From assembly GCA_020444265.1 (NCBI GenBank), contig JAHLLH010000004.1:62001-126000 (forward strand): a stretch of DNA of 64,000 bases, written 5' to 3'. Of this stretch, positions 56,451 through 64,000 are shown in pieces. Under the pieces are notes generated by a model. That model had not been told where the DNA came from, did no database searches, and worked only from the letters and a program-made list of their open reading frames with translations. The position numbers and the translations under genes were made by a program. How positions within the stretch are numbered: the first letter of the stretch is position 1; each line of letters begins with the position of its first letter. Source of the stretch: a bacterium (lineage in GTDB: Bacteria; Electryoneota; Electryoneia; Electryoneales; Electryoneaceae).

Positions 56451-58601
56451 ATGTCACACAACGTCTCCTACCACATCGCTGAGATGTGCTGTGCGGATGA
56501 AGTTCGTCAGTTGAAGGATGTTTTGCTTCCCCTTGTCAGGGACGAAGAGAATCTCTTCTTCGACCTGATGCGTACCAAGCTGACCATCCAGGCGCCGGAC
56601 GAGGTGGAAGAAAGCCAGCTTCGGGACGCGATTCGAACTACGGGAATGCATGCCGACCCGTGGGTCGAGGGGGGAGTTGTTGAAGAGGGCGGCTGGTGGA
56701 AACAGCATGGAAGAACTATTCTGACCCTGCTCGGGACTGCGTTGGTTCTCGTAGGCTTTCTGTTGCATGCCCTCTCTTCAGGTGTCGTGAACGCGCTCAC
56801 CGCTGAGGGCTTCACACCCCTCTCCGCCATCCTCCTCTATAGCGCGGCAGCAATCGCTGGCGGCTGGTACATCCTGCCGAAGGCGTGGATTTCGCTTCGC
56901 CGATTTTCTCCGGATATGAACCTGCTGATGACCCTCGCGGTGATCGGGGCGATGCTGCTCGGCGCCTGGCTGGAAGCGGCCTCGGTGGCAGTCCTCTTTG
57001 CTTTCTCGCTATTGCTGGAAAGCTGGAGTGTCAGCCGTGCGAGACGTGCGGTCGAAGCACTTCTCAACCTCGCACCGGACACGGCCCTCCTGCTCACTCC
57101 GGGCGGCGAGAGTGTTGAACTTCCGGTGGGAGATATCCTTCCGGGCCAGCGTGTACGAGTTCGTCCCGGAGATCGTGTTCCGCTCGATGGCGAGATTGTC
57201 CACGGCAGCACCTCGCTGAACCAGGCGCCGATTACGGGAGAATCGATGCCAGTAGATGCCGGGGTGGGGGATCAGGCGTACGCGGGCTCGATCAACGGCG
57301 AGGGGGTGATCGACCTGCGTGTCAGCCACCCGGCGGACCGTACGACCCTCGCACGCATCATTCGATTGGTGGAGGAGGCGCGCAGCAAACGAGCAGCCAG
57401 CGAAAAATGGGTGGACCGTTTCGCACGAGTCTACACCCCGGCGATGTTCGGTTTGGCGGCCATGGTGGCGCTCGTCGGACCTTTGCTTGGAGGCGGCGAG
57501 TGGGCGACCTGGGCCTATCGGGCATTGGTTGTGCTGGTGATTGCCTGCCCCTGTGCGCTGGTGATCTCGACCCCGGTTGCGGTGGTTGCCGGGATGACCG
57601 CGGCCAGCCGTCGCGGGCTGTTGATCAAGGGTGGCGTGTTCCTCGAAGCGCCGGCACGCTTAAAGGCGATTGCCTTTGACAAGACCGGAACCTTGACTCA
57701 CGGGGAGCCGGAGGTAGTTGCGTTCCAATCCTTGAGTGGTGAATCCGAGGAATCGCTGCTGAATGTCGCGGTGGCGCTGGAAAAGGACAGCACTCATCCC
57801 CTCGCGCAGGCGATTGTTGCCTTTGGCAAGGAGAAAAGTCGGACCACGACAACAGCCTCTTACATACGCAACCATACCGGCCTCGGCATCGAGGGAGAAG
57901 TGCTGGGCGCGAGCTGGCGCATTGGACGAGAACATTTCCTGCAACAGGTTGGCGTGGACCTCGAGTCGGTACAGGGGGAGATCGAAGCCCTCGAACAGGA
58001 GGGAGCGACGGTGGTCCTGCTGGCACGCGATGCCACCCCCCTTGCCATCTTTGGTCTGCGGGACAGCCTACGCGAAGAGGCGAAACCAGCCATCGCCGCG
58101 CTGAAGCAGACCGGCATCGAGCACCTGGTGATGCTCACCGGGGACCGTGAGACAGTTGCTCGTAACCTCGCTGCTTCCATTGGAATCGAGGAGGTCGAAG
58201 CCGATCTGATGCCGGAACAAAAAGTGGATGCCATCCAGAAATTGGTCGACCGGTATCAGCATGTGGCGATGGTTGGAGATGGGGTCAACGATGCGCCTGC
58301 GCTGGCGACCGCGTCCTTCGGAATTGCGATGGGGGCCTCCGCTACTGATGCTGCTCTTGAAACAGCGGACATCGCGCTGCTCGGTGACGATTTGAATCGT
58401 CTCCCCTGGCTGATCCATCACTCGCGGCGCTCGCTGGGAATTATCCGTGCAAACATCGGCTTCGCGATCGGGATCAAAGCGCTCTTCCTGGTCTTGGCTG
58501 CCTTCAATCTCGCCACCCTCTGGATGGCGATTGCCGCTGACATGGGCGCCAGCCTTGCGGTGACCTTCAATGCACTTCGGCTCCTGCACACAAGGGACTA
58601 G
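56451..58601 (+). CDS. Zn2+/Cd2+-type P1B ATPase (ZntA/CadA-like)
   Basis: 716 residues. The N-terminal HMA-like domain (about 1-70) carries MCCADEV (Cys13, Cys14), a CCxxE-type metal site in place of the usual CxxC. Membrane helices, the actuator segment TGES, ACPCALV (Cys366 and Cys368), the phosphorylation motif DKTGTLT with Asp410, GDGVNDAPALATA and a C-terminal ADMGASLAVTFNALRL follow. CPC with the C-terminal Asp-x-Gly points to zinc, cadmium or lead export across the inner membrane. A weak promoter-like pair is present upstream, and no metal-responsive regulator gene is adjacent. Confidence 0.94.
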   Translation: MSHNVSYHIAEMCCADEVRQLKDVLLPLVRDEENLFFDLMRTKLTIQAPDEVEESQLRDAIRTTGMHADPWVEGGVVEEGGWWKQHGRTILTLLGTALVLVGFLLHALSSGVVNALTAEGFTPLSAILLYSAAAIAGGWYILPKAWISLRRFSPDMNLLMTLAVIGAMLLGAWLEAASVAVLFAFSLLLESWSVSRARRAVEALLNLAPDTALLLTPGGESVELPVGDILPGQRVRVRPGDRVPLDGEIVHGSTSLNQAPITGESMPVDAGVGDQAYAGSINGEGVIDLRVSHPADRTTLARIIRLVEEARSKRAASEKWVDRFARVYTPAMFGLAAMVALVGPLLGGGEWATWAYRALVVLVIACPCALVISTPVAVVAGMTAASRRGLLIKGGVFLEAPARLKAIAFDKTGTLTHGEPEVVAFQSLSGESEESLLNVAVALEKDSTHPLAQAIVAFGKEKSRTTTTASYIRNHTGLGIEGEVLGASWRIGREHFLQQVGVDLESVQGEIEALEQEGATVVLLARDATPLAIFGLRDSLREEAKPAIAALKQTGIEHLVMLTGDRETVARNLAASIGIEEVEADLMPEQKVDAIQKLVDRYQHVAMVGDGVNDAPALATASFGIAMGASATDAALETADIALLGDDLNRLPWLIHHSRRSLGIIRANIGFAIGIKALFLVLAAFNLATLWMAIAADMGASLAVTFNALRLLHTRD

Positions 58602-58860
58602 CATCTGGCCTGAAGACCCTTCCCTGTTGTGCCTGGGAACGATATTGCGGGAACTCGCCCGTAACCCTCCTCGTACAACGAGAGCGATGCATGGGAGAGT
58701 CGGGCGAGGTGTGAAAAACGTCCCCAAAGCGTTGAGCCACCCCGTCCGGCTCCCTATTTTACTGGTAACCTAAAACAGTATCCCTAGATAGACGGCTTTT
58801 ACGACCTCACTCCGTTCCGGGGGGAAGGCAGTTTCTGTCAGACCAAACCGGGAGGTGATC

Positions 58861-59043
58861 ATGGATCGTGTCAACGTCTCCTTTCTCATCACCGCCGAGG
58901 ACAACATTCGTCTCACCGCCCTCGCGGAAGCCCTTCATGTCAGTGAAGATGAAGTCATTCATCAACTCCTCGCCAAGGAATACTCATCCTGGCAGCAGGA
59001 GGTGATTACGGGCGAGTCGCCCGATCCGGATGAAGCAGTCTGA
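58861..59043 (+). CDS. Short ribbon-helix-helix-like protein
   Basis: 60 residues with GGGAGG five bases before the ATG at 58861 (the frame also opens at a GTG two codons earlier). The sequence VNVSFLITAEDNIRLTALAEALHVSEDEVIHQLLAKEY has the strand-helix-helix rhythm of CopG/Arc-type DNA-binding proteins. A polar tail follows. Family assignment is tentative because the domain is too short for certainty. The 259 bases upstream hold no recognised element, and a hairpin follows the stop. Confidence 0.6.
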   Translation: MDRVNVSFLITAEDNIRLTALAEALHVSEDEVIHQLLAKEYSSWQQEVITGESPDPDEAV

Positions 59044-59067
59044 CCGGATCGAGGCAAAGGAACCTGA

Positions 59068-59102
59068 GCAAACCCGGGTGCGAAGCATCCGGGTTTGCTT
59101 TA
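59068..59102 (+). terminator. Terminator of the short RHH-like gene
   Basis: A 14-bp stem with one wobble (GCAAACCCGGGTGC / GCATCCGGGTTTGC, loop GAA) followed by TTTACCTT. Confidence 0.6.
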
Positions 59103-59129
59103 CCTTCCCCACGACCCATCAACCAACAT

Positions 59130-59999
59130 ATGAACGAGATCATGAGCCCGACCCTCCTCGACCTTGACACCCTGCGCGCGTCCATTGAAGAGATGGATGG
59201 TTTGCCAACTGAACAGCCTAACGAGCTCAGCGCTCGCCTCGATACGCTAACGACTGCCGAGATCCTCGGTGTGATCCACGGCGAAGACCGGACGGTTTCC
59301 GATGCGGTTGAAGCGGCGATTCCGGCGCTGACCGAGGTGGTCGAGGCGGCGGTGACGTCAATTCGCAACGGGGGACGGTTGGTCTATGTCGGGGCGGGAA
59401 CTTCCGGACGGCTTGGTGTACTCGACGCCGCCGAATGCCCGCCGACTTATGGTGTGCCGCCAACCATGGTGGTTGGGATTATTGCCGGCGGCGAAAAGGC
59501 GCTGACAATCGCCCAGGAGGGGGCGGAGGATGATGAGCAGCAGGCGATTCGTGACCTGGAAGCGCACAGCATCAGCGAGAAGGATACCGTCCTCGGCATC
59601 ACCGCGCGTGGCAAAACACCCTGGGTGCGCAGCTTTCTGCGTGAGGCAAATCGTCTAGGCGCATGGACCGGCCTCCTCACCTGCAACCCTGTGGATAAAA
59701 CCGAGGAGCTGGCCACCCTGGTCACCCTCGAGGTCGGGCCGGAGGTGGTGACCGGATCGACACGGATGAAGGCGGGTCTCGCGACTAAAATGGCTCTCAC
59801 CATGATCTCGACGGCAACGATGGTGCGTCTCGGGCGTGTCAAAGGGAACAGAATGGTTCATTTGATGCCCAACAGCACCAAGTTGCAGGCACGGCAAGTC
59901 CGTATGATCATGGAGGAGCGCGGGATCAGCCTGGAAACGGCGTACGACTTGTTGAAACGCGCCGATGGTGACCTGGAACGCGCGCTCAGGGGGGACTAA
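59130..59999 (+). CDS. murQ: N-acetylmuramic acid 6-phosphate etherase
   Basis: 289 residues. It cleaves the D-lactyl ether of MurNAc-6-P to give GlcNAc-6-P in cell-wall recycling. The SIS-domain signature VYVGAGTSGRLGVLDAAECPP (with the catalytic Glu in AAECPP) and the family C-terminus with VVTGSTRMKAGLATKMALTMIST are present. The ATG at 59130 has no clear ribosome binding site; ATG at 59142 is an alternative. Its stop overlaps the start of the next gene (TAATG). No anmK or MurNAc transporter lies in the window. Confidence 0.97.
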   Translation: MNEIMSPTLLDLDTLRASIEEMDGLPTEQPNELSARLDTLTTAEILGVIHGEDRTVSDAVEAAIPALTEVVEAAVTSIRNGGRLVYVGAGTSGRLGVLDAAECPPTYGVPPTMVVGIIAGGEKALTIAQEGAEDDEQQAIRDLEAHSISEKDTVLGITARGKTPWVRSFLREANRLGAWTGLLTCNPVDKTEELATLVTLEVGPEVVTGSTRMKAGLATKMALTMISTATMVRLGRVKGNRMVHLMPNSTKLQARQVRMIMEERGISLETAYDLLKRADGDLERALRGD

Positions 60000-60769
60000 T
60001 GGGACGTGGGCGATCCACGATCCGTCACCAGTTCAATCGTCTCCCGAAACGACTTCGGGACCGTGAATCCGACGACCTCTCCTCGACAGAGATCGAGGTC
60101 GGTGATGGTGCGACTCGAGACACCATCGCACGTGGGCTGGTCGCCCTCGCTCTGGTCGCTATTGCCGCGCTGATCATGATCCAGTTGTTCAACCGTCCCG
60201 CAGTCGAATCCACCGCCACCTCCCAAGAGTTGCAGTCCATCCGTGACCTCGGCAGCGGAGTGACCACCCTGATGATCGAAGAGTTTCACCGGGATGGCTG
60301 GCAACGGTACCACTTCTCCCTGGATACCAGTCAGTCCGTAGACGGTTTGCAGCAGATTGCCTCCCAGCTTCACCTGCCAACTCTCGTCCGTGATGTCATC
60401 GAGAACAAACGGCTGCGGGTTTTTGTCACCACTGGCGGCGCATTGCCGGTTGCGATGGCGGATGAGATCGCGCGCCGTTACGGCAGTTATGCACGGGATG
60501 TTTTCGAAGTCTCCTGCCTGCTCAGTTGGATTTCGCTGCAAGGGGCGGTGGTGCCCCAGTATTTTGGGGAGATGGAAGAGCAACTGCAGGATGCCTATCT
60601 CGCCAGTTATCCCAAGGTGGCGAAACGGATCAATCACCTGCTGGGACGGTGCGGGATGGAAGGGACGATGAGCGAGGCCTATCCCGGCGATCCGAACGAT
60701 GTGCTGGAACAGAGCTTTGTCCTGTTTGAACAACTTGATGAACTGATTCGCAGGACATCGCGGGAGTAG
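59999..60769 (+). CDS. Membrane-anchored protein of unknown function, coupled to murQ
   Basis: 256 residues starting inside the murQ stop (TAATG). A basic cytoplasmic head (about 1-40, rich in Arg and Asp) leads to one membrane helix (about 44-65, ARGLVALALVAIAALIMIQLF). A soluble region of about 190 residues follows, with SLDTSQSVDGLQQIASQLHLP and RVFVTTGGALPVAMADEIARRYG. I recognise no family. The overlap with murQ implies linked expression, so a role in cell-wall recycling or periplasmic muropeptide handling is possible but not shown. Confidence 0.7.
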   Translation: MGRGRSTIRHQFNRLPKRLRDRESDDLSSTEIEVGDGATRDTIARGLVALALVAIAALIMIQLFNRPAVESTATSQELQSIRDLGSGVTTLMIEEFHRDGWQRYHFSLDTSQSVDGLQQIASQLHLPTLVRDVIENKRLRVFVTTGGALPVAMADEIARRYGSYARDVFEVSCLLSWISLQGAVVPQYFGEMEEQLQDAYLASYPKVAKRINHLLGRCGMEGTMSEAYPGDPNDVLEQSFVLFEQLDELIRRTSRE

Positions 60770-60847
60770 GGAGCTTTCTTCGCGGTTTGTTCCTATATTC
60801 TAAGTACTATCAGCATCCCCGTAATGAATCGTATGGAGGGGGCAGGT

Positions 60848-61762
60848 ATGAATACTTTTGCACGACACTGGACACTGGGCGCCATCCTCGTCTCAGTTCT
60901 CCTCGGCACCATCTCCTGTAGTTCGGACAATCCGGTGGATACCGAGCCTCCGACTGATCCACCTGCACACGACACCCGTTCACCATTCATTCACATCGTC
61001 GTTGAGTCGAGCAACACGGCGGAGGGGTACTCTGTGGATAAGGTTGGCGTCTACCCGACCTACGGCGCCCCTTGGAATCCCAATGGCGGACCAGTACCGA
61101 TGGTCATAGTCGGGATAGATGGGTGTGATTTTCGGTTAAACGGCAAGGGCCCGCTTTCCTTGGTAGAGGACAACAACTTCAGCAAAAGCACCTACTTGAT
61201 GGAACCGTTGACAGGGTTTGGCTATCAGCCTCCTGACCCGATTCATTTTTGCGCGTCGCTTCCTTCTGAGGAAGAAAATTACCCGGGTGGTTATCCCGCA
61301 TTCAGTATCGAACTCCCCACAGAAGCAGTCGAGGTGGAGGTTCCAAATCTGACCCCGCTTGATCCAAGTGGATCTGTGGTCTGGCCGCCGACATACCATA
61401 CCAGTCCAGATGGAGAGTGGATGATCCGATTCACTCTGCACCGGGACCCCGAGATGGATCCTTCCATCGCCACCGTCGTGGTTGACGAAGAGTATATCTG
61501 GACCGACGGCTCCTTCGAAGATGAAATCTGGTCGCAAGTCCGTTTTACCCAGCCGGATGCAGAAGGGAATGTGGATATTGTCATCAGGCATGAGCTTCGG
61601 AGTGAGGCCAATGTGATCCGTGTAACCCTTCGCTACTCAGCCTATTCAATCGCTGAAACGGTGGACATTGTAGAGGGGAAAACGGCCCTGATCTGGGTAG
61701 AAGAAGAGGCCACATTGACACGTGACTGCGCAATCGATACATCAGCCCCTGTAATCTGGTGA
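60848..61762 (+). CDS. Lipoprotein, paralogous to the next gene
   Basis: 304 residues from the ATG at 60848, chosen for the GGAGGGGG run directly upstream; two earlier in-frame ATGs are poorer. The lipobox is LLGTISC. The mature protein is beta-rich, with GVYPTYGAPWNPNGGPVPMVIVGIDGCDF, which is recognisably similar to GASYSSPWNPDGGAVPAVVVDINGCGI in the next gene. No family was recognised. It starts a run of related lipoproteins that continues to the window end. Confidence 0.75.
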   Translation: MNTFARHWTLGAILVSVLLGTISCSSDNPVDTEPPTDPPAHDTRSPFIHIVVESSNTAEGYSVDKVGVYPTYGAPWNPNGGPVPMVIVGIDGCDFRLNGKGPLSLVEDNNFSKSTYLMEPLTGFGYQPPDPIHFCASLPSEEENYPGGYPAFSIELPTEAVEVEVPNLTPLDPSGSVVWPPTYHTSPDGEWMIRFTLHRDPEMDPSIATVVVDEEYIWTDGSFEDEIWSQVRFTQPDAEGNVDIVIRHELRSEANVIRVTLRYSAYSIAETVDIVEGKTALIWVEEEATLTRDCAIDTSAPVIW

Positions 61763-61791
61763 TGCATGACGTTACCTGGAGACTGCTCGTG

Positions 61792-62634
61792 ATGAAAAGC
61801 AAACCGATCTCACTTGTCCTCCTGCTGCAGGTGTTGCTGGCTGGCTGTGGGGTGGAACCGCAACCCTTTGATGGCCGACGTGCAAACTTCGATGTGGAGA
61901 TCTACACAACCTTCGAGCAGCTGATGCCGGCAGGATTCACGACGGAACCTGTTTATGTCGGTGCCAGCTACTCGAGTCCGTGGAATCCGGATGGTGGCGC
62001 CGTGCCAGCCGTGGTGGTGGATATTAATGGCTGCGGCATCACCGTGAATGGTGCGGCGATGCAGGATAACGGAGAAAATCCTCGAAGTGATGGCTATCGC
62101 CGTTACATCAATGCGGAACCTGTGCTGGTCTACCAGACTATGGGTGGTTTGTCGAGCAGCCTGGAACCGGTGACAATTGCCATCGACCTGCCAAGCGAAG
62201 ACAGCTACCACTACCCGGATGGGTATCCCCGCCTTGAAACGACCCTTGCACTCCCTGATTTTCAGTTTGAGGAATGGTATATGGGGGCGACGGTTGCCGA
62301 AGGGGATACGATCCGCTATGGGTGGACACGTGAGCCCGACTTACTCCCATCCTGGTCGCTGGAGAACGATCCCGACGATGCCCACCTGATCCGCACCTAC
62401 CGGGCAGCGGGGGAGGTCGTACGGACGGATACCCTCTGGGTGGATGCAACCGCTAATGAACTCGAGGTCGTGGTCGGTGAATTTGGTGCGGGCCAATCGA
62501 ACCGTTCCCTGGAACTTCGTTTTCAGCTCACAACCGGGACAAATTCCACCATCACAGAAGTGGTCCCGGGTAAACAGGCTTCCATTGGATTGCGTGAAAT
62601 CCGGGAGTACAATCGAATCTATGCCATCCAATAA
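61792..62634 (+). CDS. Lipoprotein, paralogous to the previous gene
   Basis: 280 residues from the ATG at 61792, where MKSKPISLVLLLQVLLAGC is a textbook lipoprotein signal; the frame also opens at a GTG at 61759 that overlaps the previous stop. Shares the PWNPDGG and DINGCG motifs and overall length with the 304-residue neighbour. Its mature N-terminus CGVEPQPFDGRRANF recurs in the truncated gene at 63747 (EFDGRRADI). Beta-rich, unknown function, presumably in the outer membrane or periplasm. Confidence 0.75.
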   Translation: MKSKPISLVLLLQVLLAGCGVEPQPFDGRRANFDVEIYTTFEQLMPAGFTTEPVYVGASYSSPWNPDGGAVPAVVVDINGCGITVNGAAMQDNGENPRSDGYRRYINAEPVLVYQTMGGLSSSLEPVTIAIDLPSEDSYHYPDGYPRLETTLALPDFQFEEWYMGATVAEGDTIRYGWTREPDLLPSWSLENDPDDAHLIRTYRAAGEVVRTDTLWVDATANELEVVVGEFGAGQSNRSLELRFQLTTGTNSTITEVVPGKQASIGLREIREYNRIYAIQ

Positions 62635-62816
62635 ATGTGCAAAAAAATGATCCAGCACATAGTGTCTGCGCTCACCGTCCTGCCCGTCTTTGAAATGATC
62701 GGTATCCCGGCTGAAGGAGCGACGAGGCAGGCTGGCAACTGCAGGATTTTCCGTGTCGAGCACTACGACAGCGGAGCCATTCTGACTGCAAATAATCCTC
62801 CATCAGGGAGAGAGAG

Positions 62817-63641
62817 ATGAACCGCGAAAAGCATCACATTCTTTCACTGATCGCCGCGCTGATCGTTTTCTCTCTCGGCATTGGGCTGGTGGGTTGCAAC
62901 ACGGAAGAGGAACCCGGGGAGAAACACCTTGCACCCGAATCCGTTGACTACAGGGTTCACATCGATTTCGCCGTTGTCGGCGATAGCTTGGCCCCGCCAG
63001 AAGCGACAGTCTCTCTGAACTATATCCATTCAGAGATGTTTACGCTGCATGAGTGGGAAGGGATTGCATCGGGGTGCTTTGGTTCTGAGCCAAGTTCCAG
63101 TCCAACGATCTACTATGACCAGTTTGATTGGGCACCGTTGCGGGATGCGCGTGTGACCCTGAATAGTATTGTCCTGGATTTTCAAGAGAATCAGTCCATA
63201 CTCCCGGATAGCAGTTTTTATGGTGGTTTTGCTAAGTTCGACCTGCCAGATGTTCCCGGGTTCAATCCGCAACCAGGGGACTCAACTCATCTGAGGGTCC
63301 AGGTTGAGGGTTACGACATGACCTATCAGGATACCTATGAGCCAGTAACCCTTTTGCCCATTGTTCCCTTGGATCTTCCCGAGGAGATGGCAGTCTATTC
63401 CCCGGGGGATACAATTGTTTTAACCAGTTCTGCAGCTATTTCTGCGCGAATAACCGCACGGCTCTTTGAGGATTCAACGCTCACCAGACAGCAAGCGTAT
63501 GCCTGGTTCAGTTCCGAACAGCCGGTGGTTGAGTTGCCGATCTGGCAAGGGTACAGTGAAGGAACCATCTATCTCGTTTGTACCCAGGAAGGACCATACG
63601 GCAGAAATTACGTTCACAAACGCACCTTTGTGATTCAGTAA
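62817..63641 (+). CDS. Lipoprotein of unknown function in the same cluster
   Basis: 274 residues with GGGAGAGAGAG before the ATG. The lipobox is GLVGC, after a long hydrophobic stretch. The mature part is beta-rich (YRVHIDFAVVGDSLAPPEATVSLNY, VTLNSIVLDF, THLRVQVEGYDM, TIYLVCTQEG). It is not obviously homologous to the two preceding lipoproteins but has the same size and style. No function can be inferred. Confidence 0.72.
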   Translation: MNREKHHILSLIAALIVFSLGIGLVGCNTEEEPGEKHLAPESVDYRVHIDFAVVGDSLAPPEATVSLNYIHSEMFTLHEWEGIASGCFGSEPSSSPTIYYDQFDWAPLRDARVTLNSIVLDFQENQSILPDSSFYGGFAKFDLPDVPGFNPQPGDSTHLRVQVEGYDMTYQDTYEPVTLLPIVPLDLPEEMAVYSPGDTIVLTSSAAISARITARLFEDSTLTRQQAYAWFSSEQPVVELPIWQGYSEGTIYLVCTQEGPYGRNYVHKRTFVIQ

Positions 63642-63746
63642 AGGGAAAATGGGAATGTTGTGTCCTGGTCCCAGCGCGAGTGTCGCCTGAGAACCCAGAT
63701 GTGATCAAGTGAGCCATGAGATTAAAGTCAATTGGAGATTCGAACG

Positions 63747-63887
63747 ATGAAAATGATTCCTTCAGTTCTGCTGCTCGTCTTCGTGCTCACTGCGCTGGTC
63801 GGCTGCTCGGAGGGCCCACCCGAATTTGATGGCCGTCGGGCAGACATCACAACATGCGTCCAAAAAAGAGGGTCTTTCATTTCCTGA
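63747..63887 (+). pseudogene. Truncated copy of the cluster's lipoprotein gene
   Basis: Starts at an ATG with GGAG nine bases upstream and encodes a full lipoprotein signal (LTALVGC) followed by SEGPPEFDGRRADI, which matches the beginning of the mature 280-residue paralogue (EPQPFDGRRANF). The similarity ends after about 33 residues, and a stop follows 12 codons later, at 63885. The signal and start are intact but the domain is missing, so this is a recent deletion or frameshift remnant, or a lipopeptide-like short product. It could be re-purposed, but truncation is the simplest reading. Confidence 0.7.
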
Positions 63888-63939
63888 CGAGTCATTTATA
63901 ACATTGACAAGATAGACGAAGGTGTGACAGGAGACTAAG

Positions 63940-64000
63940 ATGCAACATCGAATGAAAGCAGGACCATTTATCGCAGGTAGCGCGCTCTTGATTTGGATGA
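63940..64000 (+). CDS. Start of a further exported protein (cut by window end)
   Basis: An ATG at 63940 with AGGAG six bases upstream opens a frame that continues to the end of the window. The visible residues are MQHRMKAGPFIAGSALLIWM, a basic then hydrophobic stretch that looks like the beginning of a signal peptide. Nothing more can be said. Confidence 0.5.
   Translation, partial: MQHRMKAGPFIAGSALLIWM

Noticed and set aside
62635-62820. 61-residue frame between two lipoprotein genes
   Set aside because: It begins right after a stop codon without a ribosome binding site and has no signal or domain; probably leader DNA of the downstream gene.

Overview
The window (64 kb, moderately GC-rich, dense coding on both strands) looks like chromosomal DNA of an uncultivated Gram-negative bacterium of the FCB superphylum or a nearby candidate phylum. 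The evidence is three secreted proteins ending in PNPFN-type C-terminal sorting domains (type IX secretion style), many lipoproteins with lipoboxes, Omp85 and ExbB/ExbD envelope machinery, and a YbeY protein with the Bacteroidota-like replacement of its third zinc histidine. A finer taxonomic placement is not possible from the sequence alone.

Layout. 1-7.1 kb: a tight operon with a giant TPR protein (cut by the window edge), a small exported protein, ExbB/TolQ, two ExbD/TolR proteins and an AgmX/PglI-like energy transducer, which together look like a trans-envelope, proton-driven machine. 7.3-11.1 kb: a small membrane protein, aspartyl-tRNA synthetase, and a coiled-coil lipoprotein paired with a double-LysM protein. 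11.2-20.5 kb: the conserved RNA and membrane housekeeping run phoH - 7TM-HD phosphohydrolase - ybeY - CorC/HlyC-type transporter, then a fused radical-SAM protein overlapping RNase G. 20.7-23.5 kb: a DtxR-type regulator, an isolated flgB, a small basic protein and a Xer recombinase. 23.7-26.8 kb: a lipoprotein, then an island of four long palindromic repeats enclosing a GIY-YIG nuclease gene, then a PIN-PhoH ATPase. 27-31.8 kb: two paralogous secreted beta-helix proteins with sorting domains. 31.9-36.5 kb: a lipoprotein, a DUF1858 protein, and an iron-uptake operon (DtxR-FeoA-FeoA fusion overlapping feoB). 36.7-48.6 kb: mixed metabolism (glycosyltransferase, two dehydrogenase-like proteins, a secreted glycosidase-like protein, oligoendopeptidase F, a homocysteine methyltransferase behind a degenerate HMGL-like protein, a LeuD-type subunit) and a second kind of palindromic element. 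49-64 kb: a six-repeat lipoprotein, an Omp85 protein with a lipobox, phosphofructokinase, HisC, a STAS protein, a Zn/Cd P-type ATPase, MurQ, and a run of related lipoproteins that ends in a truncated copy and a gene cut by the window edge.

Most transcription units end in strong GC-rich hairpins with T-tracts, often with CCCGG in the stem. No rRNA, tRNA, CRISPR array, prophage or insertion-sequence transposase was seen. The most unusual features are the GIY-YIG/palindromic repeat island at about 24.2-25.1 kb, the asymmetric ExbD pair (one with Asp, one with Asn at the proton-carrying position), and the HMGL-like protein that has lost its metal ligands.
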